A stretch of DNA of 64,000 nucleotides from Acidimicrobiaceae bacterium (GTDB taxonomy: Bacteria; Actinomycetota; Acidimicrobiia; Acidimicrobiales; Poriferisodalaceae). This document shows positions 47,108-55,354 of this stretch, piece by piece. Made by a program: the position numbers and the translations under genes. Under the pieces are notes generated by a model, which had not been told where the DNA came from, searched no databases, and worked only from the letters and a program-made list of their open reading frames with translations. Where the stretch lies: assembly GCA_002719335.1 (NCBI GenBank), contig PBHE01000003.1, positions 90,179-154,178 on the forward strand. Direction: 5' to 3'. Positions within the stretch are counted from its first letter, which is position 1, and each line of letters begins with the position of its first letter.

Positions 47108-47746
47108 ATGCTTCGACTCCGTTCCCGATGCCGATCAACGATTGGTCGGATGTTCCGGAGCCTTTCTGCATCTTTGAACCGAGCTGCCTCCATCGGCCCT
47201 TACGATCCTCCTGCTCGTCGTTATAAGCGGTTCGGGCAAGGTTCAATTATCAATTGGCCTACAGGAAACATGTATGGAGAGCGATGGATAAGCATCGGTG
47301 ATGACACCATGATTGCCACTCATGTCACCTTGTCTGCTGGCATGGTGCCGGGGCAACAAATGATGACCGACCCTGTCGTGATAATTGGGGACCGATGCCT
47401 GATAGGGCGGGGCAGCGCGATCGTTGGGCACTATCGCATCGATATTGGGGACGACGTGTACACAGGCATGAATGTGTATATCACCGACCAAAACCACGGG
47501 TACGAGGATATAAGCGCACCTATTGGTACTCAAGATCCTCAAGATGATCCGGTAGTCGTCGGATCGGGTAGTTGGATTGGATCCGGAGCGGTCGTGTTAC
47601 CCGGGGCTCGGTTAGGAGAGCATTGCGTAGTGGCCGCTAATTCAGTGGTTCGAGGTGAATTTCCGCCGTATTCAGTCGTCGCCGGTGTCCCCGCGAAATT
47701 GGTTCGGTTGCATGACGGCGCAGACTGGACGCGCCCTGAGAGCTAG
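47108..47746 (+). CDS. hexapeptide-repeat acyltransferase (LbH fold)
   Basis: A 212-residue protein with left-handed beta-helix repeats: ISIGDDTMIATHVTLSAG, VIIGDRCLIGRGSAIVG, IDIGDDVYTGMNVYITDQNHGYEDI, VVVGSGSWIGSGAVVLPGARLGEHCVVAANSVV and the closing YSVVAGVPAKLV. The DQNHGY loop holds the catalytic histidine of the maltose/galactoside O-acetyltransferase group. Likely donor is acetyl-CoA and the acceptor a sugar. It starts 20 bp after pafC but its relation to the regulators is unknown. Confidence 0.85.
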   Translation: MLRLRSRCRSTIGRMFRSLSASLNRAASIGPYDPPARRYKRFGQGSIINWPTGNMYGERWISIGDDTMIATHVTLSAGMVPGQQMMTDPVVIIGDRCLIGRGSAIVGHYRIDIGDDVYTGMNVYITDQNHGYEDISAPIGTQDPQDDPVVVGSGSWIGSGAVVLPGARLGEHCVVAANSVVRGEFPPYSVVAGVPAKLVRLHDGADWTRPES

Positions 47747-47752
47747 AGGTGT

Positions 47753-48544
47753 TTAGGGTCCCGACTCCACCAGATCAACCACCACCGCCCAGTGGTCAGA
47801 AGGGGTCACTCCATCCACGGGTTCGATTCCAGCGAGAAATGCTGACGAAATGTTACCGAGTGGGACGGGTCGCGGCCATGACACAAAGACGTAATCAAGT
47901 CGTCTCTGAGGCCACGCGGCAGCAGTTAAGTAGGGGTTGGCCTTGTCCCATGTCCAACCAGGTGAAATGTTGCACTGGGGCCATGCGTCGGTCATTGCCA
48001 GACCTTGAATAGGAGTCGGTGCTTCTCCCGTGATCATCCGAATTTCGTCAGAGTGTGGTGTCGAGTTGAAATCCCCAGCTAGAACTACCGGGTGTTCTTC
48101 GGGGTTGTGACGGGCTGCGACTACATCAAAGATGGCCGACACCTGCTCCTGTCGACGTTTACTTTGATCGAACCGGTGATCTAAGTGGGTGCAGATAATG
48201 GGAATGTGCGTGTCACCGCGGTCAAGCAACGCTGACAACGCCCATCTTGTTCCCGGCCCGTCGGTAGGCGGCAGCCGATTGCTATCTGCATCGATGATCG
48301 GATACTTGCTCAGGATTGCATTACCGAAGGAGTAACCCTTCCACCAACGTTGTGGGGTACGAGCGTGATACATACCAAGTTGTGTTGCGAAGTGGTTCAC
48401 TTGGTCCTCACCGGTTTCGGCACTCCAGACTTCCTGCAAGCAGACGATGTCGGGTTCGAGATCTTCTAACGTTCTAAGAATCGCGGCCTGGCGAAGTTTC
48501 CAGTCGCCAAATCGCCACCAAACATTCCAGGTCACTACTCGCAC
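47753..48544 (-). CDS. endonuclease/exonuclease/phosphatase (EEP) family hydrolase
   Basis: A 263-residue protein with the EEP fold motifs: VVTWNVWWRF at the start, VCLQEVW (metal-binding glutamate), ICTHLDHR, the LAGDFNSTPHSDE pair (D and N) and the terminal PSDHWAVVVDL (catalytic histidine). Substrates of this family include DNA, phospholipids and inositol phosphates; the small size and absence of a signal peptide suggest a cytoplasmic hydrolase. It converges on the acyltransferase gene after 6 bp. Confidence 0.82.
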   Translation of the reverse strand: MRVVTWNVWWRFGDWKLRQAAILRTLEDLEPDIVCLQEVWSAETGEDQVNHFATQLGMYHARTPQRWWKGYSFGNAILSKYPIIDADSNRLPPTDGPGTRWALSALLDRGDTHIPIICTHLDHRFDQSKRRQEQVSAIFDVVAARHNPEEHPVVLAGDFNSTPHSDEIRMITGEAPTPIQGLAMTDAWPQCNISPGWTWDKANPYLTAAAWPQRRLDYVFVSWPRPVPLGNISSAFLAGIEPVDGVTPSDHWAVVVDLVESGP

Positions 48545-48862
48545 GCCGTCACGGTAATCGGCGCTCCGAGCGTCGGGGCATGAATGCCAAAATTCTTAAT
48601 GATCACGGGCTTTCTAAATATTTTGTTCGTTCACGCCGCGTTTTGCTGAGCAGCTCAAGTATTGACCATGACCTTTTCACCCAAGCTTTGAACGAGAAGA
48701 AAGACGGTCAGTGTGCATCACCTAGGGAAGTTGATGATCTTTCGCGGTGCGGCATCAAACCAGGATTGCTGTTCGGTGTCCCATCACCCCCGTACACTCG
48801 CCATCACGACGTCTAATGGGTCGTGAGACCGGGCCAGCGAGTAACTGTAGGGAGTAGCTGAC
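48545..48862. other. intergenic region of 318 bp with no supported gene
   Basis: It separates the EEP gene from the divergent DNA methyltransferase gene and should hold both promoters. A 78-codon frame at 48580-48816 on the plus strand is open, but its composition is not protein-like and no ribosome-binding site is seen. No tRNA, repeat or strong terminator was found. Confidence 0.5.
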
Positions 48863-50368
48863 GTGACCGAGAATCGGCAACGCACCTCAACCTCAGCTTT
48901 TGGCGTGTCCCGACGCGAAGGACATGACGCTTCGGCCTTTTATGCCCGTTTCAGCCCACCCGTGCTCTCTAACGACGAGACAGTTAATTCAGTCCCTGAT
49001 CTCGGAGATGGCTGTCTGGAAGGTGACTCGCGTACGATGCACCTCCTTCCAGATTCCAGTGTCGCATTGGTCGTTACTTCGCCTCCTTACTTCGTAGGCA
49101 AGGAATACGAGGATGCCTTGGCGGCGGACACCGACGATCGGGTTCCAACTACTTACTTTGATTATCTGGCCATGCTCGACTCGGTTTTTGCGGAGTGCGT
49201 CCGAGTGCTTGAGCCCGGTGGACGGATAGCGGTCAACGTGGCGAATCTTGGCCGAAAACCGTACCGAAGCCTTTCCGCTGACGTAATCCGAATTTTAGAA
49301 GACCTGGGTTTGCTGCTCCGTGGCGAGATCATCTGGCAGAAAAGCCGAGGTAGCAGCGGCTCTTGCGCCTGGGGTTCGTTTCGTAGCGCTGCCAACCCGG
49401 CATTGCGTGACACCACGGAGCGGATCATTGTGGCGAGCAAAGGTCGTTTTGATCGAGCTAAGTCGCCTGCTTCGAGAGCTGAGCTAGGGCTTCCACATCG
49501 AAGCACATTGCCGACTGATGAGTTCATGGAGGCGACGCTCGACGTCTGGGACATGCACGCTGAAAGCGCGCGACGAGTGCGTCATCCAGCTCCGTTCCCG
49601 GTTGAATTGCCGCGCCGATTAATTGACCTGTACACCTTCGAAGGGGACACGGTTCTTGATCCGTTTATGGGCTCAGGGACAACACTTGTCGCCGCTGTGC
49701 TGACCGATCGGCGTGGCATCGGATATGACCTAGATCCAAGCTATGTTGACGTGGCCCGCGAGCGAGTCAACACAGCTCACGCCAGGGTATGGGCGCATAG
49801 ACAACCGGCCGGAGAACAACCACCACTTCCCGAGATTGCGGAAGCACTCCTAGAAGTCACGGATGAGGAAATTGCCGCTGATGACTTCCAACGACGAGCC
49901 ACTCAAGAAGGAAAAAAAGCCCAGGACATAGCGATTGACCTTCTCGAGCGTTGCGGCTTCGTTCTCTTGCAAAAAGACGCCAAGGTTCCCCGAGCGGGCG
50001 TTCAATACAACTTCAAAGTCGAAGACGCTTCGGGTGCTGAATGGTGGATAGATGTATCAGGCGCATTTACGACAGTGCGCCCGGGACTTTTGCGCATCGA
50101 CACGGTTTGGAAGACATTGGGACGTGCTTCAGTTCTAAAAGCACACGATTCCGATGCTCGTATCCTCGTCCTTACCGCTCACTTACCTCGACCAGGCAGT
50201 GAGGGTGAGAAGGCCCTCCGGGCGGTTGGGCCTTATATGGTGTTCGACGCAGTTCCCATGTTCGATGAAGAGGCCGTAGAGCGTTTAGCTCGTTACGGCG
50301 CGGGGGGAATGACCGAACCCTTACAGGGCTTCTGGAAAGCTAAAGAAATTACGTCTGGCCTGAGCTAA
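48863..50368 (+). CDS. site-specific DNA methyltransferase (beta-class order) with an added C-terminal domain
   Basis: A 501-residue protein. Motif IV TSPPYFVGKEYED (from residue 72) precedes motif I VLDPFMGSGTTLVAAV (about 264), the beta-class order; TSPPY is found in N4-cytosine and some N6-adenine enzymes. A C-terminal part (about 325-501) follows, with GKKAQDIAIDLLERCGF, then YNFKVEDASGAEWWIDVSGAFTTV...LRIDTVWKTLGRASVL, which has the layout of a possible nuclease-like alpha/beta fold (D...D-x-S...K) but is not proven. The GTG at 48863 follows AGGGAGTAG. No separate restriction gene is adjacent. Confidence 0.83.
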   Translation: MTENRQRTSTSAFGVSRREGHDASAFYARFSPPVLSNDETVNSVPDLGDGCLEGDSRTMHLLPDSSVALVVTSPPYFVGKEYEDALAADTDDRVPTTYFDYLAMLDSVFAECVRVLEPGGRIAVNVANLGRKPYRSLSADVIRILEDLGLLLRGEIIWQKSRGSSGSCAWGSFRSAANPALRDTTERIIVASKGRFDRAKSPASRAELGLPHRSTLPTDEFMEATLDVWDMHAESARRVRHPAPFPVELPRRLIDLYTFEGDTVLDPFMGSGTTLVAAVLTDRRGIGYDLDPSYVDVARERVNTAHARVWAHRQPAGEQPPLPEIAEALLEVTDEEIAADDFQRRATQEGKKAQDIAIDLLERCGFVLLQKDAKVPRAGVQYNFKVEDASGAEWWIDVSGAFTTVRPGLLRIDTVWKTLGRASVLKAHDSDARILVLTAHLPRPGSEGEKALRAVGPYMVFDAVPMFDEEAVERLARYGAGGMTEPLQGFWKAKEITSGLS

Positions 50369-50688
50369 TGCCCGGAGTTGCGTACGCGGTCGTGAGGTCA
50401 GAACCTCCACAGGTTTTTTTAGCGACTGACGTAGATGTGTTGCATCGAGTGCTCGCTGCAGAACTAGTAGCACGAACCCCAGCAAATGCTTTAGCTGATG
50501 GCGATATGGAGTCCGTTCGATCGGCGCTTCTCGATGAACGTTGGGGTGACGCCGTGCTTGCCTGGATCGACCTCATGGGAGTGGCGGTTGACGTTTACAC
50601 GCATCTGCATGTGTACACAGCAAATGATCTTCCGGCTGATCTAATCGGCGCTCAGATCCAATTCGCTCCACTGTTTCGCGAAGGCTGA
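50368..50688 (+). CDS. small protein coupled to the DNA methyltransferase, unknown function
   Basis: A 106-residue protein whose ATG overlaps the methyltransferase stop by one base (TAATG), so translation is coupled. It is acidic and mostly helical (DVDVLHRVLAAELVARTPANALADGDMESVRSALLDERWGDAVLAWIDLMGVAVDVYTHLHVYTANDLPADLIGAQIQFAPLF). No known motif is recognised. Its position suggests a function with the methyltransferase, for example as a specificity or regulatory partner, but that is inference. It converges with the TauE-like gene after 11 bp. Confidence 0.7.
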   Translation: MPGVAYAVVRSEPPQVFLATDVDVLHRVLAAELVARTPANALADGDMESVRSALLDERWGDAVLAWIDLMGVAVDVYTHLHVYTANDLPADLIGAQIQFAPLFREG

Positions 50689-50699
50689 TTATTAGCCGA

Positions 50700-51488
50700 T
50701 TAGTCCACGATCGCAACGAGAAGAACCCGAAGAGTGATCGCAGTTAGAGCGATTCGAAATAAGTGACCGAAAAATACTTCGCTTAGCTTCTTGAGAACGC
50801 GGGTCCCGCACCAAGTTCCGACAACGACCGACGTCACCCCTACAGCTACCAAACCAAGCTGGTCTCCATAGGCGAACCCGTTACCCGCAAAGAGTACGAT
50901 TTTGGCTAGGTGTCCGAAGGTTTGAGCCATAGCGAACGTCGCGACCATCGCGGTCCGAACTGGGAGTTCGCGTCGAAAGACGGGTGCAATCGCCGGGCCC
51001 GTCACACCGAACGGAATATTAAGGAATCCGGCAATCGAACCAAGCGCGAAAAATGAGCGACGACCACCACCTAAGACGGAGCTGATCTTCGCCAATCCCT
51101 GCGGCCACCAAACAAGGATTAAGGCGAATAGGGCGATGAAGATTCGCCCTGCGTTGACTGGAAATGCGCCGGCAACGAGCAGCCCAAGGACGCCGGAGGG
51201 CAGCAACAGCAACGAAAATCTACCGACAACGCCCCAATCGACGTCGCGCCGTAGGATCAGCCCGCGAGACGAATTCGAGGCCAGTTGGATTACTGCGTGT
51301 ATTGGTATCGCCTCAAGAGGATCTAAGAATTGCAGGAGCACCGACAGCAGGAGTATTCCGCCACCTAGACCCGCGACCGCTGTGATCGCTGAACCAAACA
51401 GGGCAGCTAAGCCCACGACAAGCAGTTCTACGCCGGACACTACTTTTCTGACTCCGAACGGTTCTAGGGCCTCGAATGCAATGCGCAC
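50700..51488 (-). CDS. TauE/SafE-family sulfite exporter-like permease
   Basis: A 262-residue membrane protein with about eight hydrophobic segments. The first half contains AALFGSAITAVAGLGGGILLLSVLL and the second FFALGSIAGFLNIPFGVTGPAIAPV, the duplicated G-x-(G/F) pattern of the TauE/DUF81 family, which carries sulfite, sulfonates or other anions. The substrate is unknown. No sulfur-metabolism gene lies next to it. Confidence 0.85.
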   Translation of the reverse strand: MRIAFEALEPFGVRKVVSGVELLVVGLAALFGSAITAVAGLGGGILLLSVLLQFLDPLEAIPIHAVIQLASNSSRGLILRRDVDWGVVGRFSLLLLPSGVLGLLVAGAFPVNAGRIFIALFALILVWWPQGLAKISSVLGGGRRSFFALGSIAGFLNIPFGVTGPAIAPVFRRELPVRTAMVATFAMAQTFGHLAKIVLFAGNGFAYGDQLGLVAVGVTSVVVGTWCGTRVLKKLSEVFFGHLFRIALTAITLRVLLVAIVD

Positions 51489-51556
51489 CGGAGGGTAGGT
51501 GCACTTTAGCTAAATGAAGTACTTACATGTCAGGACCAGTAAAAGCCCGGAAATAC

Positions 51557-51585
51557 TTGACCTGGAGGCTTTAGAAGAGTCAAAT
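51557..51585 (+). promoter_or_regulatory. candidate promoter of the HU gene
   Basis: TTGACC (51557-51562) and TCAAAT (51580-51585) are spaced 17 bp. Transcription would start near 51592, giving a leader of about 49 bases with GAGGAG close to the start codon. The -35 element is a good match; the -10 is moderate. Confidence 0.5.
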
Positions 51586-51640
51586 GACACCGATGACATT
51601 CGCGTCTGGCGCGCGAATGTCCGGCGATGAGGAGACTCAC

Positions 51641-51925
51641 ATGGCCAACATGTCCAAGTCCGACGTGCTTTCCGCGGTAGCTGGTGGTGCTGGCTGCACC
51701 AAAGCGGATGCTGAGGCGGTCATCGAAGCATTTTTTGGGTGCGTGGAAGGCGCTGCGAAAGCAGGTGACGCTGTTGCCTGGCCTGGTGTGGGTAAGTTCT
51801 CACGCTCGGATCGAGCAGCGCGAATGGGACGCAACCCGCAAACTGGCGCATCTATCTACATAAATGCCAGCAGTAGCGTCAAATTTACAGCTGCTAAAGC
51901 CCTTAAGGACCGAATGAACAGCTGA
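51641..51925 (+). CDS. hup: HU-family nucleoid DNA-binding protein
   Basis: A 94-residue histone-like protein: MSKSDVLSAVAGGAGCTKADAEAVIEAFF forms the dimerising helices, WPGVGKFSRSDRAARMGRNPQTGASIYI is the DNA-binding arm with the R-N-P-x-T-G signature, and VKFTAAKALKD closes the fold. It lacks the long Lys/Ala-rich tail of mycobacterial HupB. The ATG at 51641 follows GATGAGGAGACTC; starts upstream at 51584 or 51617 add unlikely residues. Confidence 0.93.
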   Translation: MANMSKSDVLSAVAGGAGCTKADAEAVIEAFFGCVEGAAKAGDAVAWPGVGKFSRSDRAARMGRNPQTGASIYINASSSVKFTAAKALKDRMNS

Positions 51926-51985
51926 GGCGCCGCCTCAGACGAGATGTGAACTTACATGGGCCGGGCTGTGACTCGGCCCATCGTT
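51922..51985 (+). terminator. hairpins after the HU gene
   Basis: Two inverted repeats lie between HU and the convergent PIG-L gene: CTGAGGC/GCCTCAG (51922-51938, loop GCC, starting on the HU stop codon) and TGGGCCG/CGGCCCA (51957-51963 with 51974-51980). The second is followed by TCGTTCGCGTCTTAGTTT, only moderately T-rich. They are the best terminator candidates at this junction, the only convergent one with more than 40 bp of space. Confidence 0.55.
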
Positions 51986-52019
51986 CGCGTCTTAGTTTCG
52001 ATATCGGTTGGTAGGGCTC

Positions 52020-52745
52020 TTATAGGTCAAGAATCGCTTTGAACAACTCCGCTGATTTCATGCCGCTTAACTCCCCGGCGATTGCTAAATCTTCTTCTAC
52101 TCGGTTCTGAAAAGCCCTGATCTGTGTCTCGTCGTTGGGGTTGGTGATGTCATGTGTGGTGACGAATTGGCTTTTGTGCTCAAGCAACGCTGCAGTTTTA
52201 ACGTCGCTCCATCCGTAGGCGTCCTCCGCGTGATCGGGTTCGTCGGCTTCGAATAACAGCAAAGTTTGTGGTCGGTGCGCTTCGAGACCATGCTCAGGGA
52301 AAAAGAATGGGTCCCTGGCCGCGACGACCCCTTCAATGGTGAGTAAACCTGCATGACGATGATCCGGATGAAGGCGATATCGCTTCCATGGGTCATGGCC
52401 GAGAACAACTTGTGGTTTTAGTTCACGTATCACTCTTGCGACAGCAGATCGGGTAACTAGATCACTTCTCAACTCGCCATCTATTTCATCCAAAAAAATC
52501 ACCTGGCCCGTAGCTCCGAGGCGGCTAGCTGCAGCGATTTGTTCTGATTTTCGAGTTTCGACTAGCCCCACCCGATCGGTATTGAGATCCCATGTTCCTT
52601 TGGATCCATCCGTACAGACAAGATGGTGGATAATTGCTCCCGCTGCTGCCCATTTCGCCAGCGTGGAGCCGCACTGAAATTCAGCGTCATCAGGGTGGGC
52701 GGCGACCACTAAAGCAGATCTCGGTATTGGAAGGTTGTTTCTCAT
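52020..52745 (-). CDS. PIG-L/LmbE-family zinc deacetylase
   Basis: A 241-residue protein with the metal-binding motif VAAHPDDAEFQCGSTLAKWAAAGA, the VCTDGSKGTW segment, ETRKSEQIAAASRLGA and the distal histidine HPDHRHAGLLTIEGV. The family removes acetyl groups from N-acetylglucosamine-type substrates, for example in mycothiol synthesis (MshB) and conjugate processing (Mca). The exact substrate is not clear. ATG 52745 overlaps the cofC stop (ATGA), so the two are coupled. Confidence 0.87.
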   Translation of the reverse strand: MRNNLPIPRSALVVAAHPDDAEFQCGSTLAKWAAAGAIIHHLVCTDGSKGTWDLNTDRVGLVETRKSEQIAAASRLGATGQVIFLDEIDGELRSDLVTRSAVARVIRELKPQVVLGHDPWKRYRLHPDHRHAGLLTIEGVVAARDPFFFPEHGLEAHRPQTLLLFEADEPDHAEDAYGWSDVKTAALLEHKSQFVTTHDITNPNDETQIRAFQNRVEEDLAIAGELSGMKSAELFKAILDL

Positions 52746-53347
52746 GAGAAACAACCCGGATCGGCGATTTCTTGCAATGCATCAAGATCTTCGGGGGTAT
52801 CGATATCCCATTGAAGCTGAGCGATTTGCACCACCTTCAGATCGAGTTTGCAGATCCGAGCTTGGCTCATGTGCCGGTACAGGGACCCAGAGCCGTACTG
52901 AAACCTGAAGGATGTGCCGGTCGGCAAGCTGAGAACATTCGTGCCTTGCCGGTGGCGATCTGGAACAATCGTTACCGTATTTGCTCGGGCTATCCCACCT
53001 AGCGATTCGGCATGCGGTAAGTCGGCGTGAGCGATAGTCATGTGCACAAACTGATCCTTGATCTGCGTCGCTGCCTCGGTGATTGCCGGGTTTAAGCCAT
53101 CCTGTCGCACCCAAATGACTTCAGCTCCTACAGACTGGGCCCAATTGGCGACCTCCTGATCGTTGCAAACGACATGAACTGAAAGGTTTCCTGCAGCCTT
53201 GACAACGCGCTCAGCCATCGTTCGCGCCAAAGTCTCTCTAGCCGGCGCATCTAGGCGTCCGCTGAGACGGTTTTTCGCCTGTCGGAAGTCTTTTATCGGT
53301 ACAAGCACCGCTGTCGCTTGGTCATCGAATGCATTCGAGGTCACCAT
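52742..53347 (-). CDS. cofC: 2-phospho-L-lactate / phosphoenolpyruvate guanylyltransferase CofC
   Basis: A 201-residue nucleotidyltransferase of coenzyme F420 synthesis. It shows AVLVPIKDFRQAKNRLSGRLDAPARETLARTMAERVV, HADLPHAESL and VPDRHRQGTNVLSLPTGTSFRFQYGSGSL, the typical CofC/FbiD pattern, with the closing WDIDTPEDLD. It makes the guanylated C3 unit (EPPG or LPPG) used by CofD/FbiA. Those partner genes are not in the window. The ATG at 53347 is favoured; an upstream start at 53380 is in frame. It reads into the LmbE-like gene with a 4-bp overlap. Confidence 0.9.
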   Translation of the reverse strand: MVTSNAFDDQATAVLVPIKDFRQAKNRLSGRLDAPARETLARTMAERVVKAAGNLSVHVVCNDQEVANWAQSVGAEVIWVRQDGLNPAITEAATQIKDQFVHMTIAHADLPHAESLGGIARANTVTIVPDRHRQGTNVLSLPTGTSFRFQYGSGSLYRHMSQARICKLDLKVVQIAQLQWDIDTPEDLDALQEIADPGCFS

Positions 53348-53389
53348 TGGAAGCGATTCTATTGTTGTTCTGTGCAGCACCCATCGGTG

Positions 53390-55309
53390 ATGGCCGCATC
53401 AATGTCGGTCTGGGCGACTGAGCGCTCTACGCTGACCGTACTGATGAAGATTCTGCGCCAGTTCTTCCGCTCTCGCCAATTCCAAGTGCGACGCCAACTT
53501 CCGCCAAGCCACTGGGTGCAGCCGTGGTGGGTCGAATGCTTCAGGGAACAAGTTAAGAGCCCTGAAACCCAACCCCCTCCTTCCAATAGCGTGGCGCGGT
53601 CTTGGACTTTGACAGGCAACCTCGAGAGCACCCACCGAGTAGCTGTAGACCCACGCGGTCTGATATCGGTTAAACCAGGAGCTTGGTCGCTCGACTGGTG
53701 GCTACGGGTAGACGAAGCCTGGCTCTTTCCTGCGCAACATGGATCAGTTCGACAGCGTCTTGTCGATGGTGCACCAGTTGTCGAGACCATCATTCGAGTT
53801 GCTGGTGGTGATGTGATTCACCGCGTCTACGGGGCAAGACTCAATGCTGAGTACCTCGTGGTCGAGGTTGAAAATCAAGCGTCGAGACCCGTCGCTCTTG
53901 CGTTAGCTATCCGGCCATACGACCTTCTTGGCGGTGGAAGAGTCGAACAAATTGAACTCAATGATCGAACTCTTTCCGTAGACGGCAACGTTGCGTTCCT
54001 ATGTGGGCGGAGCCCTGGGCGACTAATCACTGGTGCAGGCGGAATCGATCCCGCTGCTTCGTTAGACGACGCAATTCCTCGAGATTTCTCGGTCAACTGC
54101 GAGATAGGGATGGCGAGCGCAGCGATCATCGCGCCACTCGTTCATGGAACAACTTTTCGAGGAGCGATTCCTCTCGAGAACACCACCGATCATGATGTGA
54201 TTTCGCGGCTTCCATCTAGTCAACAAGTTGCCGCCGGCTGGGGAAACCACGCCGTTAATGCTTGTCGGTTCGTGTTACCCCCTGGACGCATCAACGATCT
54301 ATTCGACGCGTCGCGACAGTCCATCCTTTTAGCCTCCACTGGCGAAGATGTCGAGCCGGCTCCGGGTGGCCCTGAACATGACGCGGGCGATGAAGCAGCA
54401 GTCTTGATGGCGTTGGCAGAGTCGGGCTACCGCACCTCTGTACGAGAGATTCTCATTGCCCGCGCTAAACGCCAAGACCGGCTTGGTGCAGTCACCCACG
54501 ACAACCTGGATGTCACAGGAGCCACTATTACCGCCGCTGAGCGCTCCCTAGAAATTGCACCTGATCCGGCTCTCGCGCACGCATTATCGGAGTTCGTTGC
54601 TGACGGGGTCCGGTGGATGCTTGCGCACCCCGATGATGGTACGGCTGAGTCGCTCATCGCGGCTCACAAAATGTTGGTGCGCGTAGGAGCCGAAAAAGCC
54701 GCTAACCACCTATCTGCGTTGCTTCCGTGGGACGCTGAATCGGATATTTCCGTCGTATTTTCCGACGAAAATATTGACGCCGTGGAGTTAGCTCGGACGG
54801 CGTTTGAGCTATCAGCAACAGATCCCATTAAGGCATTGGCAATTCTTGAAAAATTAGGTTCGTTCGCGTCGTCTACGTTGGCTTGGCCTTCACGAATTAG
54901 CCCGAGCACGCGAAAAGGAACTGGCGGCGCTGGCCATGATTTGTGTGTTACAGCTTGGTTCGTCCGATCGGTGCTTCGTCTGCTGGTAGATGACAGAAAT
55001 GACTACCTCCGCGTCGCAGCGGTATGGCCCAATGAATGGCACGCGCACGGAGTTGAGGTTCATCGAGTGCCATCACGTTATGGTCCTGTGTCCTGGGCTG
55101 TTCGCTGGCATGGGGACCGCCCAGCGCTGCTATGGGAAGTGGAGGACGGCCACTCCAAGCTGACGGTGAGGGCACCCGGCTTGGACCCAGAATTTCAGGG
55201 GGAAGGCCCTGTTGGCGAAGAACTACTCGCGCCAGTGACGCCGAGAAGTACCGACGCGTCGACAACCAATGACGCGCCTGACACTCCCTCTTCGGGGTTT
55301 TTCACGTAA
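53390..55309 (+). CDS. large protein of unknown function, possibly six-hairpin glycosidase-like
   Basis: A 639-residue protein from ATG 53390 (53402 and 53318 are alternatives). The first 300 residues hold many beta strands (LISVKPGAWSLDWWLRVDEAW, YLVVEVENQASRPVALALAIRPYDLL), the middle 330-520 is helical with repeats of about 50 residues (DEAAVLMALAESGYRTSVREIL, AAERSLEIAPDPALAHALSEFVADGVRWML), and the last part returns to beta (WPNEWHAHGVEVHRVPSRYGPVSWAVRWHGDRPALLWEVEDG). This layout recalls an (alpha/alpha)6 glycosidase with beta-sandwich flanks, but no catalytic acids can be named. It is divergent from cofC. Confidence 0.6.
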   Translation: MAASMSVWATERSTLTVLMKILRQFFRSRQFQVRRQLPPSHWVQPWWVECFREQVKSPETQPPPSNSVARSWTLTGNLESTHRVAVDPRGLISVKPGAWSLDWWLRVDEAWLFPAQHGSVRQRLVDGAPVVETIIRVAGGDVIHRVYGARLNAEYLVVEVENQASRPVALALAIRPYDLLGGGRVEQIELNDRTLSVDGNVAFLCGRSPGRLITGAGGIDPAASLDDAIPRDFSVNCEIGMASAAIIAPLVHGTTFRGAIPLENTTDHDVISRLPSSQQVAAGWGNHAVNACRFVLPPGRINDLFDASRQSILLASTGEDVEPAPGGPEHDAGDEAAVLMALAESGYRTSVREILIARAKRQDRLGAVTHDNLDVTGATITAAERSLEIAPDPALAHALSEFVADGVRWMLAHPDDGTAESLIAAHKMLVRVGAEKAANHLSALLPWDAESDISVVFSDENIDAVELARTAFELSATDPIKALAILEKLGSFASSTLAWPSRISPSTRKGTGGAGHDLCVTAWFVRSVLRLLVDDRNDYLRVAAVWPNEWHAHGVEVHRVPSRYGPVSWAVRWHGDRPALLWEVEDGHSKLTVRAPGLDPEFQGEGPVGEELLAPVTPRSTDASTTNDAPDTPSSGFFT

Positions 55310-55354
55310 GGCGAGATCACTGACGAACCCTAACTAGGAGAGTACGGTTCGTTT

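Noticed and set aside
48580..48816. A 78-codon plus-strand frame in the gap before the DNA methyltransferase.
   Set aside because: No ribosome-binding site, no motif, and a composition not like the neighbouring proteins; kept only as part of the intergenic note.
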